The position numbers and the translations under genes are program-made. Below the pieces are notes generated by a model. The model was given only the letters and a program-made list of their open reading frames with translations, was not told the origin of the DNA and did no database searches. From contig OW388291.1 in NCBI GenBank assembly GCA_936450465.1, positions 80,613,436 to 80,677,435 of the forward strand: a DNA stretch of 64,000 nt. Direction: 5' to 3'. Every line of letters begins with the position of its first letter. Positions within the stretch are counted from its first letter, which is position 1. This document shows positions 47,101-59,625 of this stretch, piece by piece. This DNA comes from Gibbula magus (lineage: Eukaryota; Mollusca; Gastropoda; Trochida; Trochidae).

Positions 47101-49517
47101 AAATGCTAATAGTATGTAATGTAAATAGTACCAACATACGACCGTCATTCATTTTAGAAGAAATTATATGATTGTAACATTTACAAAAAAAGTAAGAAAA
47201 AATATCAAATAAAGAGAAAATAAATAATACCACAAATAAATACAAACAAAGTACAGCAAATATTGTACTGATTAACTTCATAACAATATAACCAATACCC
47301 GGAGACTGAGTGGTTCAGCCGTTTGGTTATCTAGTGCTGGAGACAGGTGCCTAACTCTGAGGATGTGGGTTCGAATCTCGCAATAAACTCGACCGAAAAG
47401 TCCAGTCATTTGACCATATTACATATGTTTACTTGTTAAATGACAAGTACCAGTAATGTTCAATGATACCTTAAACACAAATCTATTCTAGTTCTAATAC
47501 TTATTTAACACATGAAATATATAAAGTATATTTCCGGATCTCTTCATGTTCAGAACAGTTGAGATTATTCAATTTGAATATATATGTACATGCTGTTCCT
47601 TATTATTTGTATCCAAATTTACTGACCGTCACTTAAATTATGTTTAAATTTTAAATTTCACCAACGGAGTTAATTCACAGTGACAGTATGAGGATCGGTT
47701 TTATGTCAGTTTCTATGTATTGTAAATTGGATGCTAGACACATAGCTAGCATGTTCTTTCCAATCTGACACAAACGGAAACATTACATTAACATTCAAGT
47801 GATAGATTTGCTATGTTGTTATCGACAATTAAGCATCTTGTTACAAAGTGAGTGAGTCAGTCGGAGTCAGTCCTTGCTGTACAGATGACGGCACCAAGAG
47901 AAGCTCTGGTTGAACATCTCGGCGCTTCTGTCCTTCCACCCTGAACCCCTTCAATACAGTCAAGGCTCGCTTCTGTTCGCTTCTTCATCGAGGTATGCGG
48001 TGGCGCAGTGGGAGTGCCTCATGTTGTTAAGTAGCTTTAATTGAGATGAAATAGGCAGGCCAACAAAAGCGTTTTGCAACGACACGTTAATTCAATTCAC
48101 AAACACGACCACACGAATAGGGGCATGGTCTAATCGCCACTCAAATTGTTTACTTAATATTTTCCTATTCTGACATGCAGGCTAGTTTGGGTAGTAGACA
48201 TCTAGTTTCACTTCGGACGAGCCCAGCGCAGTGTCAATCAAGCAGTAGCACATACATTGCTCAAGGCTTATTCCTTCTTCAGGACTTCCTGAGGGGGAAA
48301 GAGGACACAACGATACCCAGGCGAGAATATGACCTGTGTATATGCGCAGTTGTGTCTGAAGGAAGCGAGTCCACCGAACAGGGTGGAGGTTGAGGTCCAA
48401 CATTCGTGGGTGTCCGCGCGACGAGCAGACGTCAAACCGGCCATGAAGCAGACGACAGGTCTACCATCGCTTCATACGGTTCACGTGCTGTAAGCAGATG
48501 CCGGATCTATTTCCAGTTATAAGTCGGGTGGATATCCGCCCGTCTCGGTTTGAGTCGTGATATTTGAATTGTCATGTTCAGACTCCCAACAGTTATCGAC
48601 GACACAGCCAAACCGTCAGAAGTCTCGTTGTCCACAATGGAATATCCCACCTATTTAAATTACACACCCATTTAATTGACAAGAAACCCACTCAAGTTTA
48701 GCTTTCTGGAATGCCACATCACTCCCTGTGTATTGTTACTCATTTCCGACTATCAACAAAGGGCTTACAATGGGCGATACAGCATGAAACCACGAAGAGT
48801 ATAGAAGACGTTATTCGACCATTCATCCAAGCATCAAACTGTCTATTGTACATTAACCTGTGATATCACCTGCTCTACCTGGCAACTCGATAATCATAAC
48901 AAATAATGTTCCAGTCTGATGAAACTACAGCTTCATCTTCTCTATCTTTGGCTAAGTTGAGCCTTGCTGATTCTCGCCACCTTTCCTGTGCTACCGCGTT
49001 AACGTACTGCATCTGGGTTTGGCACTGCAATCAGCGATCTCTGGCACAGTATGCAACACGGCTTAAATTAGCCAGTACTGGAGACTGATGCATCGCGGAG
49101 GAAGTTCCTACACATACTAATTAGTAGAAGAATGACACAGTTGGACCAGTGTAGCTATCTGATTGGTTCATTTACTTCATAGCTTGTCTCAGTTTCAACA
49201 ATCATTTCGCAGATGAATAATATAATTATCTCGATGTCAACAATCACTTGGATTTCTAAGCAGCCAGATTTTAAATTTACAACATACCCATTTGGTTAAT
49301 CCATAGATTCATTTGGTTATTTCATAGATCCATTAAGTTATTACATAACTCCATTGGTTATTTCATAGATCAATTTGGTTATACAACATACCCATTTGGT
49401 TATTGCATAAATCCATTTGGTTATTTCATAGATTCCATTTGGTTATACAACATACCCATTTGGTTATTACATAGATCAATTGGTTAATAACATACCCATT
49501 TGATTATTACATAAATC
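44149..49517. repeat. 5370 bp tandem unit, copy 3 of 3
   Basis: Matches copy 2 up to a G-to-A difference at 48159. It then diverges mildly, with changes at 48846, 48882, around 48978-48980 and several more to the end. Its 3' end is not cut off as in copies 1 and 2 but continues into the longer 21 nt array. That makes copy 3 the one joined to the original right flank. Confidence 0.95.
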
Positions 49518-49935
49518 CATTTGATTAATCCATAGATCCATTTGGTTATACACCATACCCATTTGGTGATTACATAAATACATTTGGTTAATCCATAAAA
49601 CCATTTGGTTATACAACATACCCATTTTGGTTATTACATAATCCATTTTGTTAATGCATAGATCATTTGGTTATGCAACATACCCATTTGATTATTACAT
49701 AATCCATTTGGTTAATCCATAGATCCATTTGGTTATACAACATACCCATTTTGGTTATTACATAAATCCATTTTGTTAATCCATAGATCAATTTGGTTAT
49801 ACACCATACCAATTTGGTTATTACATAAATCCATTTGGTTAATCCATAAATCCATTTGGTTATACAACATACCCATTTGGTTATTACATAAAACCATTTG
49901 GTTATTTCATATATCAATTTGGTTATAAAATAGAT
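49280..49935. repeat. 21 nt array, long version after copy 3
   Basis: Same 21 nt family, about 30 units, with a few 1-2 nt indels. Because 21 is a multiple of three, the - strand stays open at 49663-49917 and reads as seven-residue repeats such as WIYGLTK, WIYVITK and WVCCITK. I regard this as a consequence of the repeat, not a gene. Confidence 0.9.
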
Positions 49936-50520
49936 TCATTATGTATTTTCTTAAGATACATTTGGTACTACCATTAATACCTTTTTGTTTTATTCTGTTT
50001 CCTTTTGACTTACTCTGAATTCATTTAGTGTCTATTTTGGTTCTAATGAGATTCCTATTTGATTGGCTCTAATGTGGTTCCATAGAAGTAATGACGCCAG
50101 AAACTAGTTGGTCTATTAGAATGAATCAAGATGGTTATATCCTGACTCCAACTGATCATGTTCCAAATTCATTGGATTCTATTCTGGACCAAATTATCTG
50201 ATCTCTAAATCATTTGGTCATATCTGAAGCCATGCGGTTCCATTTTTAAACCAGTTTATTTGTATTCTGAATCCATTTGGTTGTATTCTATAGCAATCTT
50301 CACTGAATACATGCGAATCTTCTTTTCTATCTATTAGCCCATTCTTTGAATTTATTAAGTGTCCAGTTGGCTCTACTGTGGGTTCATTCCGTTCTACCAT
50401 AAAGCCATTTGGTTGTACATGTACGTTAAATCCATATGCACATGGTGACAGTCTAAACTCACTAGGTTTCACCTGGTGTAGTTTTACTCTGATTGCATCT
50501 GGTCAGATCCATGTATATTG
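49936..50520. repeat. Degenerate continuation of the 21 nt array
   Basis: Words such as CATTTGGTTGTA, TCATTTAGTG and CTATTTGATTGG recur at irregular spacing, showing an older, diverged edge of the array. The - strand frame 50218-50472 is not considered coding. Confidence 0.55.
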
Positions 50521-52882
50521 AATAAATAAAACATCCCATGTCTACATCGTGATTATCTGAATCCAAGAACCGCCCCGTGCTGTAATGTGCTGTTAACGTC
50601 CTTTAATTTTAAACATCTGTTGAAATTAGATTATACCCGACCTATGGCCATTCATAAAGATACAATACATAGGGCATAGGTAAGGAAGACGTGTGGACAG
50701 GATGTATAGCTTTGGTTGCCTGATTCCACATATCGCATTGACATTTGATGATTCAACCTAATCTGAATGTTTGGATTTTTTTACTTTAATATTTTGATAT
50801 CTTGAATTGATTGCGTCTTGTTGGCAATGCACATATTTCATCACATTCAAAAATAAATTCTCTAACGTTTGCATTATGTTTCGTTATGAATAATGTTGCA
50901 TAAACCCATACATTGGATTCAAACAACAGTGCCCCTATCCACTTTCTGTCGACCTGCCTCTAAACGTTTTCCCCCCAAGAATTAGAATATGGTATTGCCC
51001 TGAACTATCACAATCATAAATCCCATTATAGCAAAATAAGCCGTTGACCAGAAACGTTGATGAGATTTAATGTTTATTATAGAAACTAATGTTTTCGACA
51101 ATATATGAAGCTCACAATCCAAAATAAAATTCTTAGCAGCCTTATTCATCATATAAATGAGCCAGACGTCATACCTTTAATTGCAGAAAAGTGGAACATG
51201 TATGTACGATTCATTCAACTGTTTCCTGTAGGCGGTGCCTGGGAGCGAGCACGAAGTCCAACCTCGTGACGAATGGCGTCCACAGCATTCGGAAATGTTT
51301 AATCTACATACTACATTTTTCAAGTGTTTTATAGTGAGAACTTACACGAGAAGGTGTCGGTGGTGGCACTTTGATGTTTAATATCCCCAGATGAGATATG
51401 TCAGGGAGAGGTAGCTATGAACGTCATGCATTCTCCTTCAATGGAATACTTGTTTGGTACAAAAAGTAATATCTATCTGGGTAACATATGTAACTTTCAG
51501 TTTTGACAGATTTTTTATGGTTTATTTCTAAGCTACTCCATCACAATAATTACGAAATATATTTTCAGCAAAGAGAGTGCTTAAGGGTAGCCTTCATGGG
51601 TATATTTTGGGCGTGTATTTATAGTTGTAAACGTATCAATAACCGGTTAGTAATATGTGTTAATTATATCGCTATGTCGAATATAACATACAGTCCAAGA
51701 TTTGAAATTATAAATATATGGCGACGTTAATTTCTAAGCACGTGATAACGTAATTTTAGATCAACTTTTTCAGAACTGCAAAGTGCTCGTATTCCAAGAT
51801 TCGCATATCTGAGTTATATGGTCATTATTTAATTTTAATCACCATGTCATAAACCTAGAGAACAATATTGAACGTATTGGTAGAGCGTGGTTGTTACTTG
51901 AAACTTTGTAAATACGTACATATTCTAAAACATTAATTACATTGATAAAACCAACATTATTTTCAAATATATATTTCTACAGAATGTTATCTTCAAAATA
52001 CTGCATAAAGTATTATGGGCCGTTGGCCTCGAAATATTGAATAAAATGTCTGCCTGTCTGACAGGCATAAAGTAAATCATACAACGTAAACCTAATACAT
52101 ATAATATCTTAATTAGAAAGATTTTCCCACGTGTACCTATATATACGCCTGCCATTGCATGTTTACAGTTGCAGAAAAAGAAAACTAATTCATCACTTTT
52201 TCGAAGCAAGTAAGGATAGAGTGAGTTTCCCCGGCCCTCATCAGCAGTTCAAACAAAGAGGCAGAAAGCAAACACAGGACGGCAACATGCGTTACCAGGG
52301 GCGGGACTTACTTGCCCCGACTTACAGAAAAGATCAACTTTGCAAAAGGGTGAACCAGAAAAAATCCTTTGAAACAAAACTGTTTTCAAAACGACCCACA
52401 GGGAAAACCCGCTTGTTTGCCCAAGGTAAAAATAGTGCATGGCTATAAAAGAAAGGTCAAAATAAATAGTCGAGGAGTACGCGGTTTAAATGCATGATGT
52501 CATAAGCTTTGATGACAAATTGTACATGTCTGATAGTCCTTATAGTACTGCTTATGGGTCTGGGCCAATGCATTTAGATAATACATTATAAGTGGAAAAT
52601 GCTTATGTTATTACACATTTGCTTACACAAGCACAAGGTACACAAGGGGGTAGACATTTTCATAGTAAAAAGTCTCCATTTATACCTCAGTAAATACAAT
52701 GTAATCAATTAGTTGTGGATATACATGCAGTTTTAGCTATCGTACTTGAGAAAATGTACCCATCACTGCAGTTTGATATCACTTTCTCAACACAGTGAAA
52801 ATATCACAATGGGGTGACGTCATGTGGACAGTGGTATGACGTCACGTTTACAATCAACGCAACGTCATCACCGTTGCTAATA
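50521..52882. other. Intergenic, no gene recognised
   Basis: Mostly AT-rich. Two perfect CRE palindromes TGACGTCA lie at 52815-52822 and 52837-52844, with an ACGTCA half-site near 52862, just outside the next element. A somewhat GC-richer block at 52170-52450 has overlapping frames on both strands with no domain. Confidence 0.4.
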
Positions 52883-54178
52883 CCCCGTTTACATGCAACC
52901 GTATACATACGTATGTATTAATACTCATATACGTATATCTCCTCCTCGTATGTATTTTGTGCATATAAACGCAATTACATACGTGAGTAAATATACACTA
53001 AGAGTATATTTACACTACCTCTGGAGGTCATGTAAAACTATATTTGCATATATGTATGTCTGCACACGTGAGTATTTGTGTCATATAAACGCTTCTCTGC
53101 AAATACACATGTTAGTATATTGCTTATTTCACACTGTCGGTCTGTTAAAAGTGACAGAACTATTAAAGTACTCAAAAGAAAATAGAGTCATCAGATCTGT
53201 ATCTCATCTCAAATAAAAAACAATATAAGGTTGAAAATTGTAATTTTTCAGTAGTATATAAACCACATTCTTGATAATAATAAAAAAGGTTTCAATGTGA
53301 AGTTTTGGTGGCCGCAGAGTTACCAAATCTACAATTCCCATTCCCAAGAGAGTTCACCTTTCTTGTGGCTAGTTCATTTAGTTTTTGAAGAAGGGACAAG
53401 GGTTTTAGGGAGTGGCACATGTAGCCATTAAATTGGACCAAAGAGTCACCAATAGCTACAATTTATAGTCCCCATTGACCAAAGAGTCTGTACACAAGAT
53501 TTCAGCTTTTAGTTATGGAAGAGAAAATCATTGGTTTTTAGGGCATATTCCCTGTTCTCCTTGTTATAAATACTATTAATACTATTAATAATCCAAATGA
53601 TTAATTCCCATCGGCTAAGGAGTCAAAACATAGCATTCATGTTTCTAGGGGTTTTCGTTCTTGAGGAAAAAATGAAAATAGCTTTTTAGGTCGTGGACCC
53701 TGTGACCAAATTTGGGGTCACATAGTCACAACATCTATCATTTATAATCACCATTGGCCTTTGGGTCTTTTAGGGTTTTTAGTTCTGACTTAACAGATGA
53801 AGGGGTCTGTTCACAACATTTCAGCTTTCTAAGGATGGCTCTCCTTAGCCAGTGGTTCTTGAAAAGAAGATGAAAACGTGTGAGGCTTGCAGACGGACGG
53901 ACGGACTCCATGACATGCAATAAACCTTTCGGACTTTTCACGACTCACTGAGGGCAGGCTCTTCTTCGCAATACTGCTGATACAGTCTGCATTGTTCCAT
54001 GTGTTAAATGTGAATGACATCTGCTTCAAAATCTACAGTACTTACCCCCTCTGTGTCCTCATGTAAACGCATAGTATTTATACTTTTACTCATGTAAACG
54101 ATACTTTTACTCTCATTTGCAAATATACTCAAGGTGTATATATACTTACATATGCATATTTCTGCATGTAAACGGGGC
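52883..54178. mobile_element. Inverted-repeat element with CCCCGTTTACATGCA ends, containing a nested repeat
   Basis: CCCCGTTTACATGCA at 52883-52897 is perfectly inverted at 54164-54178. Subterminal regions on both sides are rich in further (C)GTTTACATG or CAT(A/G)TAAACG words (near 52970, 53085, 54062, 54092). The middle (about 53240-53960) is a different repeat, so the original element was probably a few hundred bp. The target duplication is unclear. Confidence 0.6.
53240..53960. mobile_element. GGAC-tailed dispersed repeat, nested copy
   Basis: Shares unit landmarks with 28.67-29.26 kb: AAAGAGTCTGTACACAAGAT-type words, TTTCAGCTTT, GTGACCAAATTTGGGGTCAC, CAGTGGTTCTTGAAAAGA and a GGACGGACGGAC tract at about 53892. 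About four internal units are visible. It sits inside the CCCCGTTTACATGCA element. The overlapping - strand frames near 53738-54029 are not genes. Confidence 0.6.
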
Positions 54179-55014
54179 TTTAGTGACAGGGCAACAATGG
54201 TATGACGTCGCCAGAACTCGCTCTATTGAAACTATGTTGGACTTAAAACACCACATTTCTGACAACAGAAGCATATAATAAACAGAATATTTTGTGTTTT
54301 CATCGTGACTCGATGAGAGATAAGTGATATCACACTAAAAACACAACATATCCTTTATTTATTTAGTATTAGTACTGTTCATTCAATAACGTATGAACAA
54401 CATCTGATGATATTGACATATATACTCGATTCCCATGATTCAAAACTATGACATAATACAAAGGAATTTCGTCTATGTCGTAACAACATAAAACACATTA
54501 CATTACAGTGAGTTGACTCCCATTTAAACGACGCCATGAAGTTAATGTTATTACACTATCGACTTGATGAAGAAATCTATATGCTATGATTAAGTGGAAG
54601 CAATGTAAGTTTGGGAACAGTTTCCCGTATTTTTCATTCTACAAATCCTGTTTAAGTATGTTTCTTTGAACCTAATGAACAATGAATGATAAATATCAAT
54701 AAATATCAATATATCAAATTGGACATGAAATAATCAGGAAGAAGAAAGCTAGTGTTCAACCAGAAGAACCTTGATAGTGAACCGTCAACGAGTCTATGTT
54801 ACACTAATTCATCAAATACCCTTGGGAATTATACCTGGTCAGGGTACAAAGAATACCAGCATTATTGGCAAAGTATTGGTAATGTTGTGTAAGATTAAAT
54901 AATTTCTCTATCTTACCAACCTACACTCAACAACAATGGTGTCAAAAGTCAGGCGTGATTTGTAACCTCTGATTCTGATTTCCTACTTTTAGCTGAGAAC
55001 GGAAAAAAACTATA
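54179..55014. other. Intergenic, nothing recognised
   Basis: AT-rich sequence without recognisable gene, RNA or repeat unit. Confidence 0.4.
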
Positions 55015-55092
55015 TAACCTCTCCTAGCAGTATCGTCCTGATTATAACCTCTCCCAGCAGTATCGTCCTGATTATAACCTCTCCCAGCCTCC
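55015..55092. repeat. 30 nt tandem repeat, about 2.6 copies
   Basis: ATAACCTCTCCCAGCAGTAT followed by CGTCCTGATT, repeated with one substitution. Confidence 0.9.
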
Positions 55093-56324
55093 CAATTATA
55101 TGACGACGTCGTGGTATTTAAGACCCTATTTTTGAGGGGAAACTGTTGCTACCTCATTTTCCCATGTACACAACCCTACACCAAACAACATCAAGTAGTA
55201 TTCAAGAAACAGCCATCATTTTACCAGTTAAACGCCAGTTGCAAACTGTTTCTAACTACACTACCCACCGTAAGGACAACTGGAAACATCTTTTTTAGGT
55301 AAAGCATTCACCAAGTTGACATCCTTAACAACAGCTGATGCCGAGTTACCACTGGTTGCAAACTGTTTCTAACTACACTACCCACTGAAGGACACCTGGG
55401 AACATTGGTTTTGAGGTATAGCATTCACCAAGTTGACATCTTTAACAACAGCTGATTCCGAGTTACCACTGTTTGCAAACTGTTTCTAACTACACTACCA
55501 ACTGAAGGACACCTGGGAACATTGGTTTTGAGGTATAGCATTCAACAAGTTGACATCTTTAACAACAGCTGATTCCGATCGAGTTACCACTGGTTGCAAA
55601 CTGTTTCTAACTACACTACCAACTGAAAGGACACTTGGGAACATTGGTTTTGAGGTATAGCATTCAACAAGTTGACATCTTTAACAACAGCTGATTCCGA
55701 TCGAGTTACCACTGGTTGCAAACTGTTTCTAACTACACTACCAACTGAAAGGACACTTGGGAACATTGGTTTTGAGGTATAGCATTCAACAAGTTGACAT
55801 CTTTAACAACAGCTGATTCCGAGTTACCACTGGTTGCAAACTGTTTCTAACTACACTACCAACTGAAGGACACCTGGGAACATTGGTTTTGAGGTATAGC
55901 ATTCAACAAGTTGACATCTTTAACAACAGCTGATTCCGATCGAGTTACCACTGGTTGCAAACTGTTTCTAACTACACTACCCACTGAAAGGACACTTGGG
56001 AACATTGTTGTTAAGATATAGTATTCACCAAGTTGACATCTTTAACAACAGCTGATTCCGAGGTACCACTGGTAGCAAACTGTTTATAACTACATTATCA
56101 ACTGAAGGACACCTGGGAACATTGGTTTTGAGGTATAGCATTCAACAAGTTGACATCTTTACCAACAGCTGATTCCGAGTTACCACTGGTAGCAAACTGT
56201 TTCTAACTACACTACCCACTGAAGGACAACTGGGAACATTGGTATTGAGGTATATAATTTCAACAAGTTGACCTCTTTAACAACAGCTGATTCCGATCGA
56301 GTTACCACTGGTTGCAAACTGTTT

Positions 56325-56375
56325 CTGTGAAAATGAGGTAGCAACAGTTTTCCCTCAAAAAGTTTAACAACAGCT
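56325..56375 (-). repeat. Inverted copy of the satellite's left flank inside the array
   Basis: After GTTTCT, the array is broken by GAAAATGAGGTAGCAACAGT followed by TTTCCCTCAAAAA. This is the reverse complement of 55127-55164 (TTTTTGAGGGGAAACTGTTG, CTACCTCATTTTC) in the flank just left of the array. Confidence 0.85.
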
Positions 56376-56730
56376 GGTTCCGAGTTACCACTGTTTGCAA
56401 ACTGTTTCTAACTAAACTACCCGCTGGAGGACAACTGGGAACATTGGTTTTGAGGTATAGCATTCACCAAGTTGACATCTTTAACAACAGCTGATGCCGA
56501 GTTACCACTGGTTGCAAACTGTTTCTAACTACATTACCCACTGAACGACAACTGGGAACATTGGTTTTGAGGTATAGCATTCACAAAGTTGACATCTTTA
56601 ACAACAGCTGATTCCGAGTTTCCACTGTTTGCAAACTGTTTCTAACTACACTACCCACTGACGGACACCTGGGAACATTGGTTTTGAGGTATAGCATTCA
56701 ACAAGTTGACATCTTTAACAACAGCTGATT

Positions 56731-58857
56731 CCGATCGAGTTACCACTGGTTGCAAACTGTTTCTAACTACACTACCAACTGAAAGGACACTTGGGAACAT
56801 TGGTGTTAAGATATAGCATTCAACAAGTTGACATCTTTAACAACAGCTGATTCCGAGGTACCGCTGATAGCAAACTGTTTCTAACTACACTACCCACTGA
56901 AGGACACCTGGGCACATTGGTTTTGAGGTATGTCATTCACCAAGTTGACATCTTTAACAACAGCTGATTCCGAGTTACCACTGTTTGCAAACTGTTTCTA
57001 ACTACACTACCCACCGAAAGGACAACTGGGAACATTGGTTTTGAGGTATTAGCATACACAAAGTTGACATCTTTAAAAACAGCTGATTCCGAGTTACCAC
57101 TGTTTGCAAACTGTTTCTAACTACACTACCAACTGAAGGACACCTGGGAACATTGGTTTTGAGGTATAGCATTCAACAAGTTGACATCTTGAACAACAGC
57201 TGATTCCGGGTTACCACTGTTTCCAAACTGTTTCTAACTACACTACCCACTGAAGGACACCTGGGAACATTGGTTTTGAGGTATAGCATTCAACAAGTTG
57301 ACATCTTTAACAACAGCTGATTCCGGGTTACCACTGTTTGCAAACTGTTTCTAACTACACTACCCACTGAAGGACACCTGGGAACATTGGTTTTGAGGTA
57401 TAGCATTCAACAAGTTGACATCTTTAACAACAGCTGATTCCGATCGAGTTACCACTGGTTGCAAACTGTTTCTAACTACACTACCAACTGAAAGGACACT
57501 TGGGAACATTGGTGTTAAGATATAGCATTCAACAAGTTGACATCTTTAACAACAGCTGATTCCGAGGTACCGCTGATAGCAAACTGTTTCTAACTACACT
57601 ACCCACTGAAGGACACCTGGGCACATTGGTTTTGAGGTATGTCATTCACCAAGTTGACATCTTTAACAACAGCTGATTCCGAGTTACCACTGTTTGCAAA
57701 CTGTTTCTAACTACACTACCCACCGAAAGGACAACTGGGAACATTGGTTTTGAGGTATTAGCATACACAAAGTTGACATCTTTAAAAACAGCTGATTCCG
57801 AGTTACCACTGTTTGCAAACTGTTTCTAACTACACTACCAACTGAAGGACACCTGGGAACATTGGTTTTGAGGTATAGCATTCAACAAGTTGACATCTTG
57901 AACAACAGCTGATTCCGGGTTACCACTGTTTCCAAACTGTTTCTAACTACACTACCCACTGAAGGACACCTGGGAACATTGGTTTTGAGGTATAGCATTC
58001 AACAAGTTGACATCTTTAACAACAGCTGATTCCGGGTTACCACTGTTTGCAAACTGTTTCTAACTACACTACCCACTGAAGGACACCTGGGAACATTGGT
58101 TTTGAGGTATAGCATTCACCAAGTTGACATCTTTAACAACAGCGGATTCCGATCGAGTTACCACTGGTAGCAAACTGTTTCTAACTACACTACCAACTGA
58201 AAGGACACCTGGGAACATTGGTGTTAAGATATAGCATTCAACAAGTTGACATCTTTAACAACAGCTGATTCCGAGTTACCACTGGTTGCAAACTGTTTCT
58301 AACTACATTACCAACTGAAGGACACCTGGGAACATTGGTTTTGAGGTATGTCATTCAACAAGTTGATATCTTTAACAACAGCTGATTCCGAGTTACCACT
58401 GTTTGCAAACTGTTTCTAACTACACTACCCACCGAAAGGACAACTGGGAACATTGGTTTTGAGGTATAGCATACACAAAGTTGACATCTTTAACAACAGC
58501 AGATTCCGAGTTACCACTGTTTGCAAACTGTTTCTAACTACACTACCAACTGAAGGACACCTGGGAACATTGGTTTTGAGGTATAGCATTCAACAAGTTG
58601 ACATCTTTAACAACAGCTGATTCCGGGTTACCATTGTTTCCAAACTGTTTCTACCTGCATTACCCACTGAAGGACACCTGGGAACATTGGTTTTGAGGTA
58701 TAGCATTCAACAAGTTGACATCTTTAACAACAGCTGATTCCGAGCTACCACTGGTAGCAAACTGTTTCTAACTACACTACCCACTGAAGGACAACTGGGA
58801 ACATTGGTTTTGAGGTATGTCATTCAACAAGTTGACATCTTTAACAATAGCTGATTC
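56731..58857. repeat. Higher-order repeat in the satellite: 709 bp, six monomers, three copies
   Basis: CCGATCGAG begins monomers at 56731, 57440 and 58149, exactly 709 bp apart. Between 56731 and about 58110 the two blocks carry the same ordered series of diagnostic variants: TGTTAAGATATAG, GGTACCGCTGATAG, GGGCACATTGG, GGTATTAGCATACAC, TTTAAAAACAGC, TTGAACAACAGC. The third block keeps the order but is more diverged. Confidence 0.9.
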
Positions 58858-59625
58858 CGAGGTACCGCTGATAGCAAACTGTTTCTAACTACACTACCCA
58901 CTGAAGGACACCTGGGCACGTTGGTTTTGAGGTATGTCATTCAACAAGTTGACATCTTTAACAACAGCTGATTCCGAGGTACCGCTGATAGCAAACTGTT
59001 TCTAACTACACTACCCACTGAAGGACACCTGGGCACATTGGTTTTGAGGTATAGCATAGAACAAGTTGACATCTTTAACAACAGCTGATTCCGAGTTAGC
59101 ACTGGTTCCAAACTGTTTCTAACTACACTACCAAATGAAGGACACCTGGGAACATTGGTGTTAAGATATAGCATTCAACAAGTTGACATCTTTAACAACA
59201 GCTGATTCCGAGTTACCACTGGTTGCAAACTGTTTCTAACTACATTGCCCAATGAAGGACACCTGGGAACATTGGTGTTAAGATATAGCATTCAACAAGT
59301 TAACATCTTTAACAACAGCTGATTCCGAGGTACCACTGGTAGCAAACTGTTTCTAACTACATTACCTACTGAAGGACACCTGGGAACATTGGTGTTAAGA
59401 TATAGCATTCAACAAGTTGACATCTTTACCAACAGCTGATTCCGAGTTATCACTGGTTGCAAACTGTATCTAACTACATTACCCACTTCATGACAACTGG
59501 GAACATTGGTTTTGAGGTATATCATTCAACAAGTTGACATGTTTAACAACAGCTGATTCCGAGTTACCGCTAATAGCAAACTGTTTCTAAGTACACTACC
59601 CACTGAAAGGACACGTGAGAACACT

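Larger units (their letters stand above)
55230..59625. repeat. Satellite of about 118 bp monomers (about 37 copies)
   Basis: Each monomer runs GCAAACTGTTTCTAACTACA, CTGAAGGACACCTGGGAACA, TTGGTTTTGAGGTATAGCAT, CAACAAGTTGACATCTTTAA, CAACAGCTGATTCCGAGTTA, CCACTGGTT. Variants carry a 4 nt GATC insertion (CCGATCGAG), TGTTAAGATATAG in place of TTTTGAGGTATAG, or GGTACCGCTGATAG. Homogenisation is good in the middle and weaker at the edges. The - strand frames 58941-59174 and 59596-59844 are by-products. Confidence 0.97.

Noticed and set aside
33409..49517. Triplication as a pure assembly duplication error
   Set aside because: Not excluded, but the ordered switch of variants in copy 2 and distinct flanks on each side fit real unequal exchange better than a copied contig.
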